Below, one piece after another: positions 50,955 through 60,520 of a stretch of 64,000 nucleotides of DNA. Position 1 is the first letter of the stretch. Every line of letters starts with the position of its first letter. The stretch is from Planktothrix agardhii NIES-204 (lineage in GTDB: Bacteria; Cyanobacteriota; Cyanobacteriia; Cyanobacteriales; Microcoleaceae). The notes under the pieces were generated by a model that worked only from the letters and a program-made list of their open reading frames with translations, made no database searches and had not been told where the DNA came from. The stretch covers positions 3,831,001 to 3,895,000 of the forward strand of contig AP017991.1 of NCBI GenBank assembly GCA_003609755.1, read 5' to 3'. The position numbers and the translations under genes are program-made.

Positions 50955-52517
50955 TTAGATTCCCCCTAAGTTTTGCTGATCAGAGAAATAAACTGTGGCT
51001 AACTGACCCGCCAGCAAGTCATTCTTAGTATTTTTAAACTGTAAAATAACTTGATGGTTCAGGTCTTCCGAAGGCAAAGGATTAATTCTCGCAACCGTAG
51101 CTTCAAATTCCTGGGTTTTGCCTCCCCCGCCGATTTCGACAATCGCCTTTTGACCCAGATGTAAAGCATTAATTAAACGGGAACTCACGGGAATTTCTAC
51201 ATTGAGATTTTCCATTTCCGCCAGATCTACCACCTTTGTCCCGGCAAAAATTTGATTCCCAACCGCCACTGGTAAATCCACTATAACTCCAGAGCGAGTC
51301 GCTGTAATTACTTCTGTCGTTTTAATTTCTGTCAACGTTTCTTCTGGGTCTGACCAGTTAGTTTCTATTGATTCAGATGGAAGTTCTATAGCTCTCAATT
51401 CCGCCAACTGTTGTTGAACAATCTGACGTTGTTCGGTTAATTGTTGGTATTGTAACTGAGCTAATTTTAACTTCGCTTTCATGTCCGTTAGTTCTTGTTG
51501 CTGTTGATCAACCTCCAGTTGACTTTGCAATTGAGATTGTTTTGTCTGTGCTTCTGTAAAGGTTTCTGAAGCTGCAATCGCCGATTTTGCACTGTCGAGA
51601 TCCGCCTGGGCTACCTTCATTTCGGCTGCGATTTCTTCGAGTTTTTCCTCAGAAACCGCCCCTTGTTCCCGCAATTCCAGGTAACGCTGGTAGGAAGATT
51701 TAGCCTTCTGATACAGAGCCTCAGCCCGTTCCACAGAATCTTGCCGTTGAGGTAAGGGGACTTGCTGCATCTGGTTTTGGGCAATTTTGAGTTCCGCCTC
51801 CGCTTCTGCGGCATTCGCCCGTAGGGGGGCACTATTTTGATCAAAATATTGGATTTTCTGTTCTAACTTGAGGATTTCCTGTTGTTGACCCATTTGTTGT
51901 TCTTGCAAATCCATGTCTTTTTGCTTTAAAGACGCTAACTGTTGCTGTTGAGCAATTTTCTGCTGTTGTTTCAAGGCTTGCTGTTGTTGTCGGGCAACTT
52001 TTCTTTCTCGGCGCAGGGTTTGTTGTTCTTTTTTGGCTTGTTTTAGTTCCCGTTCGGCTTCGATATTTTTTAAGACTAATAAAGGTTGTCCGAATTGGAT
52101 TTGATCGCCGATTTCTACTTTGATATCTTCAACGATGGATGAATAATAGGAAGCGATCGCAAATGTCTTTCCAGGTTGGATTTTTCCCGTAAATTTTGTT
52201 TTGCCAATTTGGTGATTTTGTTCTGATTTAGTTAAAATCGGTAGGGGTTCCCGCAGACGATAACGCACGAAATAAACTCCGGCGGTGACACTGACAGCCA
52301 TGATGAATAAAACTAACAATTGTTGCCAGGATCTATCGCCATTCATCCCCTCATTGACAAAACCGACTTCAGATTTAGGATAGGGTTTATTTAAAAAGCT
52401 GGGTAGGCTGATGAACGGGGAGTTGCTGTGAGAACCGGAAATTGCTCCGGTTTTAAACAAGGAAACTTTTCCTTCGGGTTCAAAAGAAGAAGGTTGATTA
52501 GGAATTCTGGCGTCCAT
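50955..52517 (-). CDS. HlyD-type periplasmic adaptor with a long coiled coil
   Basis: 520 residues. One membrane helix near residues 65-85 (LLVLFIMAVSVTAGVYFV), a lipoyl-like half-motif (VEDIKVEIGDQIQFGQPLLVL), a Gln-rich coiled coil (residues 160-380) with many Q and L, and a second lipoyl half with the beta-barrel (GVIVDLPVAVGNQIFAGTKV). HlyD-family adaptors bridge an inner-membrane transporter and an outer-membrane channel. It may export the RTX deacetylase or help move the polymer. No ABC ATPase gene of the HlyB type is in the window. Confidence 0.85.
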   Translation of the reverse strand: MDARIPNQPSSFEPEGKVSLFKTGAISGSHSNSPFISLPSFLNKPYPKSEVGFVNEGMNGDRSWQQLLVLFIMAVSVTAGVYFVRYRLREPLPILTKSEQNHQIGKTKFTGKIQPGKTFAIASYYSSIVEDIKVEIGDQIQFGQPLLVLKNIEAERELKQAKKEQQTLRRERKVARQQQQALKQQQKIAQQQQLASLKQKDMDLQEQQMGQQQEILKLEQKIQYFDQNSAPLRANAAEAEAELKIAQNQMQQVPLPQRQDSVERAEALYQKAKSSYQRYLELREQGAVSEEKLEEIAAEMKVAQADLDSAKSAIAASETFTEAQTKQSQLQSQLEVDQQQQELTDMKAKLKLAQLQYQQLTEQRQIVQQQLAELRAIELPSESIETNWSDPEETLTEIKTTEVITATRSGVIVDLPVAVGNQIFAGTKVVDLAEMENLNVEIPVSSRLINALHLGQKAIVEIGGGGKTQEFEATVARINPLPSEDLNHQVILQFKNTKNDLLAGQLATVYFSDQQNLGGI

Positions 52518-52585
52518 AGCTTTAGGGTGTTTTTAAAGAGTTTTTAAAAAAATTGGTTGATTTATTAACAACAATTGCAGTCATT

Positions 52586-52623
52586 CAGAAGATTTTGAGA
52601 GTGATCTCTCTCAAAATCTTCTG
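52586..52623. other. perfect 16-base-stem hairpin between glmM and the HlyD-type gene
   Basis: CAGAAGATTTTGAGAG (52586-52601) pairs with CTCTCAAAATCTTCTG (52608-52623) over a six-base loop TGATCT. No T-run follows on either strand, so it may be a processing or attenuation site rather than a simple terminator. Confidence 0.65.
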
Positions 52624-52633
52624 CTGCTTATAT

Positions 52634-54052
52634 TTACAGGTATTGCTGAACGGCTGAAACTAAATTGTCAGACCAATAATGGGCTATGTCGGCATTAATT
52701 GCTTCGACCATGACCCGAATTAGGGGTTCAGTTCCAGACGCCCGAACTAAAATCCGACCTTGATTTCCCATGGCTGTTTCGGCTTTAGCGATCGCTTTTT
52801 GTAAGGGTTCACAGTGTTGCCAATTACAACGCCGCTCCCGGTCTTCTACTCGCAGATTTTTTAACAGTTGAGGATAGGTGGAAAAACTTTGTTCTCGGAG
52901 TTGACTCATGGAATAGCCCGAACGTTGGACTAAGGCGGTTAAATGCAATGCTGTCAGCAAGCCATCTCCAGAAATACCGTAATGACGACAGAGAATATGA
53001 CCGGACTGTTCGCCCCCTAACATTGCACCTGTCTGGATCATTTCTGCATGAACGTATTGATCGCCCACCGCAGTTCGGATCAACTTCCCGCCTAACTGTT
53101 TCCAGGCCATTTCAAAACCCAGATTGGCCATCACCGTTGAAACAATCGTATTTCCGGGTAACTGTTGCTGTTGTTGCAACATTTTGCCCCAAAAGTAAAG
53201 AATATAATCACCATCAATTACGCGACCTTGACTATCGACGGCGATTACTCGGTCAGCATCTCCATCAAAGGCGAAACCTAAATCCGCTTGATTTTCCCGC
53301 ACGGCGGCTTGTAGGGGGGCGAGATGGGTTGAGCCACAGTTGACGTTAATCCGATCTCCATCGGCTTGATTATGCAGACAAATGACGTCGGCTCCCATTT
53401 GGGCGAAGGCTTGGGGCGCTAAATTAACGGCGGCTCCCCAGGCTAAATCTAAAACAATCCGCAGACCCGACAAATCGACGGTTGGCAGTAGGGAGTCTTG
53501 TAGGGACTGAAGATATTGATTTAATAATTCGGGTCGAGCGTGTTGATATCCATACTTGACAGGATGTTCGGGTTCGTAGCCAATTTTTCCCCCGGCTCCT
53601 CGGATGCCAGTTTCGATCTGTTTTTGTAGGGCGGTGGTTAACTTTGTCCCATCGGCTCCAAATATTTTAATTCCATTATCTTCGGGGGGGTTATGGCTGG
53701 CGGAAATCATTACCCCACCGATCGCCTCGGAAATGTGAGTTAGATAAGCAACGGTGGGAGTGGGGCATAAACCGAGATACCAAACCTCTAATCCGGTGGC
53801 TCTTAAACCCGCAGATAATGATAAGGCTAACGGATTGCTGGAGTTGCGAGAATCCTGCCCAATAATTACAGGCCCTTTTTTCTGATTCTCAGTTTGTAGG
53901 ATTTTCCCTGTCCAAAATCCGACTTGTTGAGCTAGGGATGGTGTGAGAAGGTCTCCGACTTTTCCCCGAATCCCATCGGTTCCAAATAGGGGTGTTTTGG
54001 GTAAATTAACACGAAAACGGTCAATAATACTGTGAGTCGTAGATATAAACAT
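52634..54052 (-). CDS. glmM: Phosphoglucosamine mutase GlmM
   Basis: 472 residues. It converts glucosamine-6-phosphate to glucosamine-1-phosphate for UDP-GlcNAc. Visible: [10 protein letters not shown], active-site Ser loop [13 protein letters not shown], metal loop FDGDADRV and the C-terminal [13 protein letters not shown]. In the middle of a polysaccharide locus it would supply amino-sugar precursor. It may be the only GlmM in the genome or an extra copy; that cannot be told here. Confidence 0.95.
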   Translation of the reverse strand: MFISTTHSIIDRFRVNLPKTPLFGTDGIRGKVGDLLTPSLAQQVGFWTGKILQTENQKKGPVIIGQDSRNSSNPLALSLSAGLRATGLEVWYLGLCPTPTVAYLTHISEAIGGVMISASHNPPEDNGIKIFGADGTKLTTALQKQIETGIRGAGGKIGYEPEHPVKYGYQHARPELLNQYLQSLQDSLLPTVDLSGLRIVLDLAWGAAVNLAPQAFAQMGADVICLHNQADGDRINVNCGSTHLAPLQAAVRENQADLGFAFDGDADRVIAVDSQGRVIDGDYILYFWGKMLQQQQQLPGNTIVSTVMANLGFEMAWKQLGGKLIRTAVGDQYVHAEMIQTGAMLGGEQSGHILCRHYGISGDGLLTALHLTALVQRSGYSMSQLREQSFSTYPQLLKNLRVEDRERRCNWQHCEPLQKAIAKAETAMGNQGRILVRASGTEPLIRVMVEAINADIAHYWSDNLVSAVQQYL

Positions 54053-54188
54053 GACTTTTATCCTTTGTTAATATTGTGGTTTTGTTGTATTTAAAGTGAT
54101 CAGATCAGGCTATGATTTAGCCTTGATTATGAAAAAATTTTTGATTGAATAATGATCAGTGGAGGTTGAGGAGAAAAAAGTTTGTCCT

Positions 54189-54205
54189 GCGGGCAAGATG
54201 CCCGC
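54189..54205. repeat. GCGGGCAAGATGCCCGC hairpin
   Basis: A perfect seven-base stem with loop AGA, within GTCCTGCGGGCAAGATGCCC. It lies between the RTX deacetylase gene and glmM. This type of short hairpin is common in colony- and mat-forming cyanobacteria. Confidence 0.65.
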
Positions 54206-54241
54206 TAGACATTGATTTAGGATGGTTCCATCCCTTTACTG

Positions 54242-57200
54242 CTAAACGAAACTGAAAGCCTTACTATCTGTTAAATTGAGGGTTTTATCCGCTTTAACAA
54301 TAGCAATCAATTCCTTGGAGCCGGAAGTTGTTAACCAAATAGCGGTGCCCGTATTACCACTGAGACTATATCGGGACTGTAATTGATAATTTGAGGCACT
54401 TCCGTACAGTTGGATAGTATCGTTATTCAGTTTAAAGTCAGAAATCAGAGCATAATCACCCGATCCGGTATCATTGTAATAGGCTTGACTTGAATCTCCT
54501 AATACAAAGCGGTCTTTGTTCTGACCCCCTGTGAGAACATCAATTTCTTCTTTTCCGGGTGTTGCACTCGTAGAATCGACGCCAATCAGGGTATCATCGC
54601 CGTCTCCACCATTGAGAGTATCCTTACCTGCGTCTCCATTGAGGAGGTCGTTACCTGCGTTCCCATTGAGTTTATCGTTATCTGCACCCCCACTGAGTTT
54701 ATCGTTACCTACACCCCCACTGAGGGTATCGTTGCCTGCGTCCCCATTGAGGAGGTCGTTACCTGCGTTCCCATTGAGTTTATCGTTATCTGCACCCCCA
54801 CTGAGTGAATCGTTACCTACACCCCCACTGAGGGTATCGTTACCAATACCTCCACTTAATCCGTCATCGCCTAATTGACCCTGTAGTTTGTCATTCCCGC
54901 CATCGCCATTGAGGGCGTCATTCCCATCCCCACCTTTGAGGACGTCATTCCCGCCATCACCTTTGAGGACATCATTCCCTTTTGCTCCTGCCAGGGTCTC
55001 ATTCCCAGCAGTACCGTTAATTTGATCATTACCGGCAGTTCCTGTAACATTATTATTGGCGCTGGTGACGTTAATAATATTCAAAGGTGTACTGGGGTTA
55101 GTAACTACAGGATCATTGGGGTTAGTAACCACGGAGTCATTGACGTTGACAGTAAAAGTATCATCTACGGTTTTGCCATTAGATGTACCTTGAACTGTAA
55201 TGTTTGCTGTACCGAATTGATTGTTAAAATAGTTCAAGGTCAGCGTATTTCCAGAAATACTGGGGGTAACTAATCCGGTATTGCTGTTAGTTAATACGGT
55301 CTTACTAATGGCAGTTTTATCGTTGTCAATATCATCAAATACATTGGCTAAATCAATAGTAGACTGCGGTGCATTTTTAGTAGCAGTCACGTCAGCAATG
55401 GGACTAGCCACCGTGGGGGCATCATCGACAGAATTAACATTGACAGTAAAGGTGTCCGTTACTTTTAGCCCATTGGATGTCGCTTCTACAGTAATGTCTG
55501 CCGTACCTGATTTATCTTTTAGATAGTTTAAGGTAAGAGTATTGTCGGTAATACTAGAAGTAACTAATGTCTCGTTACTGTTAGTTGTAACGGTTTTGAC
55601 AATCAGGTTTTTATCGTTATCAACATCATCAAAGACATTGCTTAAGTCTATGGTTTTGCTGGGATCATCTTCCTCGGCGGTAACATCAGTAATAGGATTG
55701 ACAACCTTAGGAGCATCATCGACAGAATTAACATTGACAGTAAAGGTGTCCGTTACTTTTAGCCCATTGGATGTCGCTTCTACGGTAATATCTGCCGTAC
55801 CTGATTTATCTTTTAGATAGTTTAAGGTAAGAGTATTGTCGGTAATACTAGAAGTAACTAATGTCTCGTTACTGTTAGTTGTAACGGTTTTGACAATCAG
55901 GTTTTTATCGTTATCAACATCATCAAAGACATTGCTTAAGTCGATGGTTTTGCTCGGATCATCTTCCTCGGCGGTAACATCAGTAATAGGATTGATCACC
56001 GTGGGGGGTTGATCTTGTGCAACACCAAAGCTAACCTTGGCAGTATGGGAGCCTCCGTTTTTAAAGACCATCTCCAAAATATCGCCGTTAAGGGTGGTAC
56101 TATCCGCACCCGTTGTTACTACGTCTTGACCTTGGGGAATCTTCAAATCCAGTTTGACCGTTCCCGCCCCGGTAAAGGTATAGTCCAAATTCTGACCGTC
56201 GCCCGTAACACTTTCCAATGTTGAGCGCATGGGTAGGTCAATAATCCGAGTCACATCTTGGGGAGTTGTCCCTAAGTTAATCGTAAATTCGCCCCCGGCT
56301 TTTGGTAAAAATACCGTGTCTGCGTCGTAGGCGTACCAGTTACTAACGCTTTGGATTTGCTGACCTTTTTCCACATTTAAACCAAAGGTACCGACGTCGG
56401 TATTGGTTGCGGCTTCGACTTTAGCGGTAATCGTATTTTCTGTAGTTGATGTAGATATTTTGGCTTTTTCAAATGTTTTAATCCGATTGCTTAAATCGTT
56501 GGCGGTGACAAATTCTGCCCCGGCATTATAAGCCTTAGCGATCAAATTGGTAAACATCTGCTCGGTGTAACCAGGTGCCGCGCCAGAGGGATTGGTATTC
56601 CAAAGTGTTGGGGCATAATCATGCCAAGGCCAGTGGAAGATGGGCATGGCGGCATGACTAGCAATGTCGTTATATTCTTGATTCCATACAGCTTCTGCTT
56701 CCGGTACCGTTTTTTTCTCAAACTCAATTAAAGAGAAGTCAAACTTCATGTTCGGAGCTAAATAAACATAGTCTTCTCCTTTAAAGGGTAAGCCAAAGGC
56801 ATTCGGATAACCCGCACCAACTCCTGAATATCCCCCACTGACATAATCCAGGTATTTTTTCAGTTCTTGACTGACTTGGAATCCTTCCGGGGTTCCGGGT
56901 ATGGCTGCACCAGTCACATTAATTCCTAAGTTTTTTTCAATCACCAATTGGGATTGATTAAATTCAAATTCGAGATCGGTGGGGTTGAGGGGATTGGTAT
57001 CTTCCGGGTGGGTGTAGGAGTGGGTACCAATTTCGTTCCCCTGGGCTAACATATCTTGGTAGTAGGGGCCAGACTTGTTCCAATCCGTGGTTTGGTCTGG
57101 GGGATTATTGCCCACATTGATATAGTAGGAACCGACAAAATTATAGTCCTTATTCCATTTGTCTAAAATGGGCAGGAGTTTATCGTAAATTCCATTATTA

Positions 57201-58492
57201 ACGTCAAAGGTTTCCTGAGACTGATCCATGTCATTACGAGAAACAAAGATTCCTTGATCTCGGCTCATATTCAGTCGTACCGTGGGTTCAGCCCCTTTCG
57301 CAGACCATTGTAATGCTGGCCAAAGTAGGTTACTATCGGCTAAAAACCCTTCCGTGGCAAAGTGAACATTTCGGCCTCCGGTTTCGGTGGTAATCACTGC
57401 CTCGCTATTTTTACCATTGGCAACTAAATCTGCGACAACGGTGGGTTGCTTATTGTCTGTTACACCGTCGCCATAAGTGTTATAGGATATGTTATTATAG
57501 TTAAGAATCGCCTCATTAGCGGCGTACCCTTTCATGACTGGATTAGTTACATCTGTGGCTGTGAGAGTCCCATTCACCGGCCCCCCCCCATCAACCCTGG
57601 TCAGGTCTAGGAGTTTCCGCATCCGGCTATAGGAATCTCCGGGTAAAGCATTACCATTTTCGTCGTTGGTGAGGAAATCTCCGGCGGTAACAATCCCAAT
57701 TTTATAGTCATAAACGGCATCTGATAAGGTGTTTTCAATGGCTTGCAGTTTACTGGTGGGAACGTTGCGCAAGGAAGGAAAGACTAAGCTGTCATAATTA
57801 ACCAGTTTTGTAATATCGGTTAGATCATCCTCGTTTAAAATATCAAACGGAATTCCAGCCTGCATCGCTTGGGATTGGGCGGACAGAAAGAGTTGAGTAT
57901 AGGCTTTTTTATCGAAGTATTTGGCTGCGGTGGTGTCTGAATAAACGATGCCTATTTTTTTACTCAGATCCGTTCTTGGGATTAAAACTTTTGGTGCTGA
58001 AACCGTATATTTTTGACTGGCATAACTCCCGGGTAAAAAGTCAGTATTGTTAATGTCAATGTAGGCATCGACAGCTTTGGGTGTTCCCTGTAATTGGCTC
58101 ACGGGAACGGCAAATTCTACGATTTTTTTGTCGGGATCAAAGGTATAATCGAGGTCGGAAACTTTAATTCTTGGATTAGTTTCGTCCTCACCCCCAGTGT
58201 AAAGAGCCGGGATACCATTACTATCAAAATTGACGTTATATTCGGCTCCCCCTGCCCAGCCCCAAATTTTATAGCCGGTACCGATGTTCTGGTCTGTATT
58301 CAGCCATAAAGTGGTATTAGCTCCAATGGTCTTACTATCAGCTTTGAAGGCAAAAACATAAGTATCTGCGGCATATTTGCCGTAAATTTCATATCCGGCT
58401 TTTCCTGTCCCGGAGACAGAATCTAAGCGCTCATTCTGTGTCCAATCCGTCAGCTTTCCGTCAACGGTAATATTTTCGTATTGGTTTGCCAT
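54242..58492 (-). CDS. giant RTX protein with polysaccharide deacetylase-like domain
   Basis: 1416 residues. Order: residues 1-165, a CBM/DOMON-like beta domain ([19 protein letters not shown]); 175-400, a Rossmann-like region ([27 protein letters not shown]); 400-690, a CE4-like fold with [13 protein letters not shown] and the metal motif THSYTHP near residue 489 (H-x3-H); 700-830, another beta domain; 830-1135, three immunoglobulin-like repeats, two almost identical with a 294-base period; 1155-1316, RTX nonapeptides (GGxGND); then a C-terminal segment typical of type I secretion substrates. There is no signal peptide. The middle resembles the deacetylase part of PelA. ATG 58492. Confidence 0.88.
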   Translation of the reverse strand: MANQYENITVDGKLTDWTQNERLDSVSGTGKAGYEIYGKYAADTYVFAFKADSKTIGANTTLWLNTDQNIGTGYKIWGWAGGAEYNVNFDSNGIPALYTGGEDETNPRIKVSDLDYTFDPDKKIVEFAVPVSQLQGTPKAVDAYIDINNTDFLPGSYASQKYTVSAPKVLIPRTDLSKKIGIVYSDTTAAKYFDKKAYTQLFLSAQSQAMQAGIPFDILNEDDLTDITKLVNYDSLVFPSLRNVPTSKLQAIENTLSDAVYDYKIGIVTAGDFLTNDENGNALPGDSYSRMRKLLDLTRVDGGGPVNGTLTATDVTNPVMKGYAANEAILNYNNISYNTYGDGVTDNKQPTVVADLVANGKNSEAVITTETGGRNVHFATEGFLADSNLLWPALQWSAKGAEPTVRLNMSRDQGIFVSRNDMDQSQETFDVNNGIYDKLLPILDKWNKDYNFVGSYYINVGNNPPDQTTDWNKSGPYYQDMLAQGNEIGTHSYTHPEDTNPLNPTDLEFEFNQSQLVIEKNLGINVTGAAIPGTPEGFQVSQELKKYLDYVSGGYSGVGAGYPNAFGLPFKGEDYVYLAPNMKFDFSLIEFEKKTVPEAEAVWNQEYNDIASHAAMPIFHWPWHDYAPTLWNTNPSGAAPGYTEQMFTNLIAKAYNAGAEFVTANDLSNRIKTFEKAKISTSTTENTITAKVEAATNTDVGTFGLNVEKGQQIQSVSNWYAYDADTVFLPKAGGEFTINLGTTPQDVTRIIDLPMRSTLESVTGDGQNLDYTFTGAGTVKLDLKIPQGQDVVTTGADSTTLNGDILEMVFKNGGSHTAKVSFGVAQDQPPTVINPITDVTAEEDDPSKTIDLSNVFDDVDNDKNLIVKTVTTNSNETLVTSSITDNTLTLNYLKDKSGTADITVEATSNGLKVTDTFTVNVNSVDDAPKVVNPITDVTAEEDDPSKTIDLSNVFDDVDNDKNLIVKTVTTNSNETLVTSSITDNTLTLNYLKDKSGTADITVEATSNGLKVTDTFTVNVNSVDDAPTVASPIADVTATKNAPQSTIDLANVFDDIDNDKTAISKTVLTNSNTGLVTPSISGNTLTLNYFNNQFGTANITVQGTSNGKTVDDTFTVNVNDSVVTNPNDPVVTNPSTPLNIINVTSANNNVTGTAGNDQINGTAGNETLAGAKGNDVLKGDGGNDVLKGGDGNDALNGDGGNDKLQGQLGDDGLSGGIGNDTLSGGVGNDSLSGGADNDKLNGNAGNDLLNGDAGNDTLSGGVGNDKLSGGADNDKLNGNAGNDLLNGDAGKDTLNGGDGDDTLIGVDSTSATPGKEEIDVLTGGQNKDRFVLGDSSQAYYNDTGSGDYALISDFKLNNDTIQLYGSASNYQLQSRYSLSGNTGTAIWLTTSGSKELIAIVKADKTLNLTDSKAFSFV
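54540..55030 (-). repeat. RTX nonapeptide-coding repeats
   Basis: Tandem GGxGNDxLxG/N units read on the minus strand, several with exact nucleotide repeats (for example segments at 54660-54720 and 54750-54810). They bind calcium outside the cell. Confidence 0.9.
55419..56005 (-). repeat. two nearly identical 294-base Ig-like domain repeats
   Basis: The sequence around 55419 recurs at 55713 with very few differences. Each encodes 98 residues ([20 protein letters not shown] and on). A third, more diverged copy lies at about 55085-55410. Such identity suggests recent duplication or gene conversion. Confidence 0.85.
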
Positions 58493-58710
58493 GATGACTC
58501 CTATATTTTGGATAAAAAACGGATACTCAATGAGTGACTAATCAAAGATTAGTCATATTAATCTGGTGTGAATTTGTCGGGAACTCCTCCCCCGATCTGA
58601 TTAAAGAAGGGGGGAATAAGTTGCACCGTTAAAGAGAAAGAGTATTAGATCCTCTATCCTCTATCCTCTAGCCTGTTCCCTGCTACACTTGAAGTTGTGG
58701 CTAAACTTTT
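58493..58710. other. gap between the repeat array and the RTX deacetylase start
   Basis: It contains CCTCTAT tandem copies near 58652 and the leader of the deacetylase gene. No gene is seen. Distance to galE (about 460 bases) suggests the deacetylase may have its own promoter. Confidence 0.45.
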
Positions 58711-58960
58711 TTAATTTGACTCTGGTTTTTTAAAAGGGGTTTTGTCTAAATTGCTCTGGTTAACTGACAAATAATTAAAATTCGACTCTGGTTTTTTAAA
58801 ATGGGTTTTATCTAAATTGCTCTGGTTAACTGACAAATAATTAAAATTTGACTCTGGTTTTTTAAAATGGGTTTTGTCAAAACTGCTCTGGTTAGCTAAC
58901 AAATAATTAAAATTTGACTCTGGTTTTTTAAAATGGGTTTTGTCAAAACTGCTCTGATTA
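58711..58960 (-). repeat. 66-base tandem repeat, about 3.8 units, at the galE 3' end
   Basis: GACTCTGGTTTTTTAAAA starts units at 58718, 58784, 58850 and 58916, giving an exact 66-base period. In one minus-strand frame each unit encodes 22 residues without a stop (NQSNLDKTHFKKPESNFNYL). The first unit overlaps the galE stop codon. Confidence 0.9.
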
Positions 58961-60187
58961 ACTGGCTAATAAATTACGTTGTCTTAAATAGAATTGTTCT
59001 TGCAAACAGTTTTGCAGAGTTTGATCAGAAATCATAGACTTCCGCAACAGAATTTCCCCCAGTTTTTTCCCTGTATTAGCTTGTTCTTGCAAGGCGACTT
59101 GCAATTGATTCCGAGAAATAAATTGCTTTTGGAGTAAGATTGTACCCAGAACAAAAGCTGGGGGAGTTTTGGGCATCTTTTTTACTAGCTCTTCGGGATA
59201 CATTAATTTTAATTCCCAAGCCAGAGCACTACTCACAATCTTCTCCAGACTGTTGAATTGAGGTTTCCAACCCAAAATCTGACGAATTTTATCCGAACAA
59301 GCAATCACACAGGCGGGGTCTCCGGCTCGTCGTTCAATTTCAATCACCGGGAATTGTCGTCCCGACATTTCTGTGACTTTTGCTAAGACTTCCTTGACAC
59401 TGTACCCCTGACCATAACCACAGTTGAGAATGTGGCTTTCATTCTCGTTTTCGAGATAACGTAAGGCATCAATATGGGCGGCGGCCAAATCCTCGACGTG
59501 GATGTAGTCACGAATACCCGTACCGTCGGGGGTAGGAAAGTCTGTACCGAAGATGCTCACGGATTCCCGTCGGTTTAAGGCGGCATCTAAAGCGACTTTC
59601 AGCAGATGACTGGCTTTTTTGTTGGTTTGACCAATCTGCCCACGGTCGTCGGCTCCGGCAACGTTGAAGTACCGTAGAATTATGTACTTTAATCCAGATG
59701 CTCGACTGTAATCTTGAATCATCTGTTCACTCATCAGTTTGGAGTAACCGTAGGGATTGATGGGTGTGGTGGGGGTTGACTCCCGCACCGGGTTTTCGGC
59801 GGTTTCTCCATAAACGGCGGCGGTACTGGAAAAAACTAGCTTTTTGACTCCGTATGTTTCACAGCATTGTAGCAGGTTTAAGGTGTTACGGGTGTTGTTT
59901 CCGTAGTAAGCTAGGGGATTGGCTGTGGATTCGGGGACGGAAATGCTGGCCGCAAAGTGCAGAACCGCATCAAATTGATGTTCGGCAAATACCTGAGCTA
60001 ATTTTTGCAGGTCTGCTAAATCCCCTACGACTAATTCTCCGTAAAGCACTGCTTTGGGTGATCCGGTAGAGAGGTTATCATAGACTACGATTTCGTAATC
60101 TGTTTCTCTCCCTAGTTGTTTGACGACATGGGAGCCAATATAACCGGCTCCTCCAGTGACTAATATCTTTTTACTTGTTTGCATCAC
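58958..60187 (-). CDS. galE: UDP-hexose/UDP-HexNAc 4-epimerase with a C-terminal GspE-N/MshEN-like domain
   Basis: 409 residues, some 70 longer than normal GalE. Residues 1-330: Rossmann motif TGGAGYIGSH, SSTAAVYG, catalytic Y-x3-K in NPYGYSKL, GTGIRDYIHVEDLA, and the C-terminal GWKPQF. It should interconvert Glc and Gal, or GlcNAc and GalNAc, forms of UDP-sugar. Residues about 340-400 form a tandem pattern LGTILLQKQFISRNQLQVAL then LGEILLRKSMISDQTLQNCL, with QEQ after each. That is the repeat of GspE-N/MshEN domains, which bind c-di-GMP in MshE. The first R of the RLG motif is V here, so binding is not assured. Stop lies in a 66-base repeat array. Confidence 0.88.
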   Translation of the reverse strand: MMQTSKKILVTGGAGYIGSHVVKQLGRETDYEIVVYDNLSTGSPKAVLYGELVVGDLADLQKLAQVFAEHQFDAVLHFAASISVPESTANPLAYYGNNTRNTLNLLQCCETYGVKKLVFSSTAAVYGETAENPVRESTPTTPINPYGYSKLMSEQMIQDYSRASGLKYIILRYFNVAGADDRGQIGQTNKKASHLLKVALDAALNRRESVSIFGTDFPTPDGTGIRDYIHVEDLAAAHIDALRYLENENESHILNCGYGQGYSVKEVLAKVTEMSGRQFPVIEIERRAGDPACVIACSDKIRQILGWKPQFNSLEKIVSSALAWELKLMYPEELVKKMPKTPPAFVLGTILLQKQFISRNQLQVALQEQANTGKKLGEILLRKSMISDQTLQNCLQEQFYLRQRNLLAS

Positions 60188-60246
60188 AGATACCTCCTTT
60201 ACTTTTAAAAGTGGTTAAGTAGTCGTAAATGAATCAACTCAGCTAT

Positions 60247-60280
60247 GTAAAGAACTGTAAAGGTGTTTACATATCTTTAC
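60247..60280. promoter_or_regulatory. 34-base nested palindrome, possible operator
   Basis: TGTAAA-GGTG-TTTACA sits inside the outer pair GTAAAG (60247) and CTTTAC (60280), all sharing one centre. It lies in the divergent space between galE and the membrane protein gene, 60 bases before galE. A dimeric regulator site is plausible. Confidence 0.55.
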
Positions 60281-60471
60281 TCTTTCCTGGTTTTCACAGT
60301 TAACCTTGAGTTAAACCGACTACTTGTTCGCATCAGTGTATTTACTTAAGCTAATCATGGTTGATACTACCCGAAGATTGCAATAGTCCCAGACTAACTT
60401 TACCAATTCTTTAAGAAAAATAAGAATTAAGGGTTCTTATATGAATGTTTCATGAAAAATCAAAATTTGGC

Positions 60472-60501
60472 TTGATTTAACTAATGCTAGTGTGGTATAG
60501 T
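60472..60501 (+). promoter_or_regulatory. candidate sigma-70 promoter of the 60521 gene
   Basis: TTGATT (60472-60477) and TATAGT (60496-60501) are separated by 18 bases. The start codon is 20 bases beyond, so the leader would be short. Confidence 0.5.
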
Positions 60502-60520
60502 ACCGCATATTTTTTTAAGT

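Noticed and set aside
54531-54878. Plus-strand ORF of 115 Ser/Pro/Leu-rich residues
   Set aside because: It is antisense to the RTX repeats and its periodicity is that of the repeats.
55022-55820. Plus-strand ORFs across the Ig-like repeats
   Set aside because: Antisense shadows; duplicated only because the repeats are duplicated.
58711-58960. CRISPR array
   Set aside because: The 66-base units are contiguous and homogeneous, with no alternation of constant repeats and unique spacers, and there are no cas genes.
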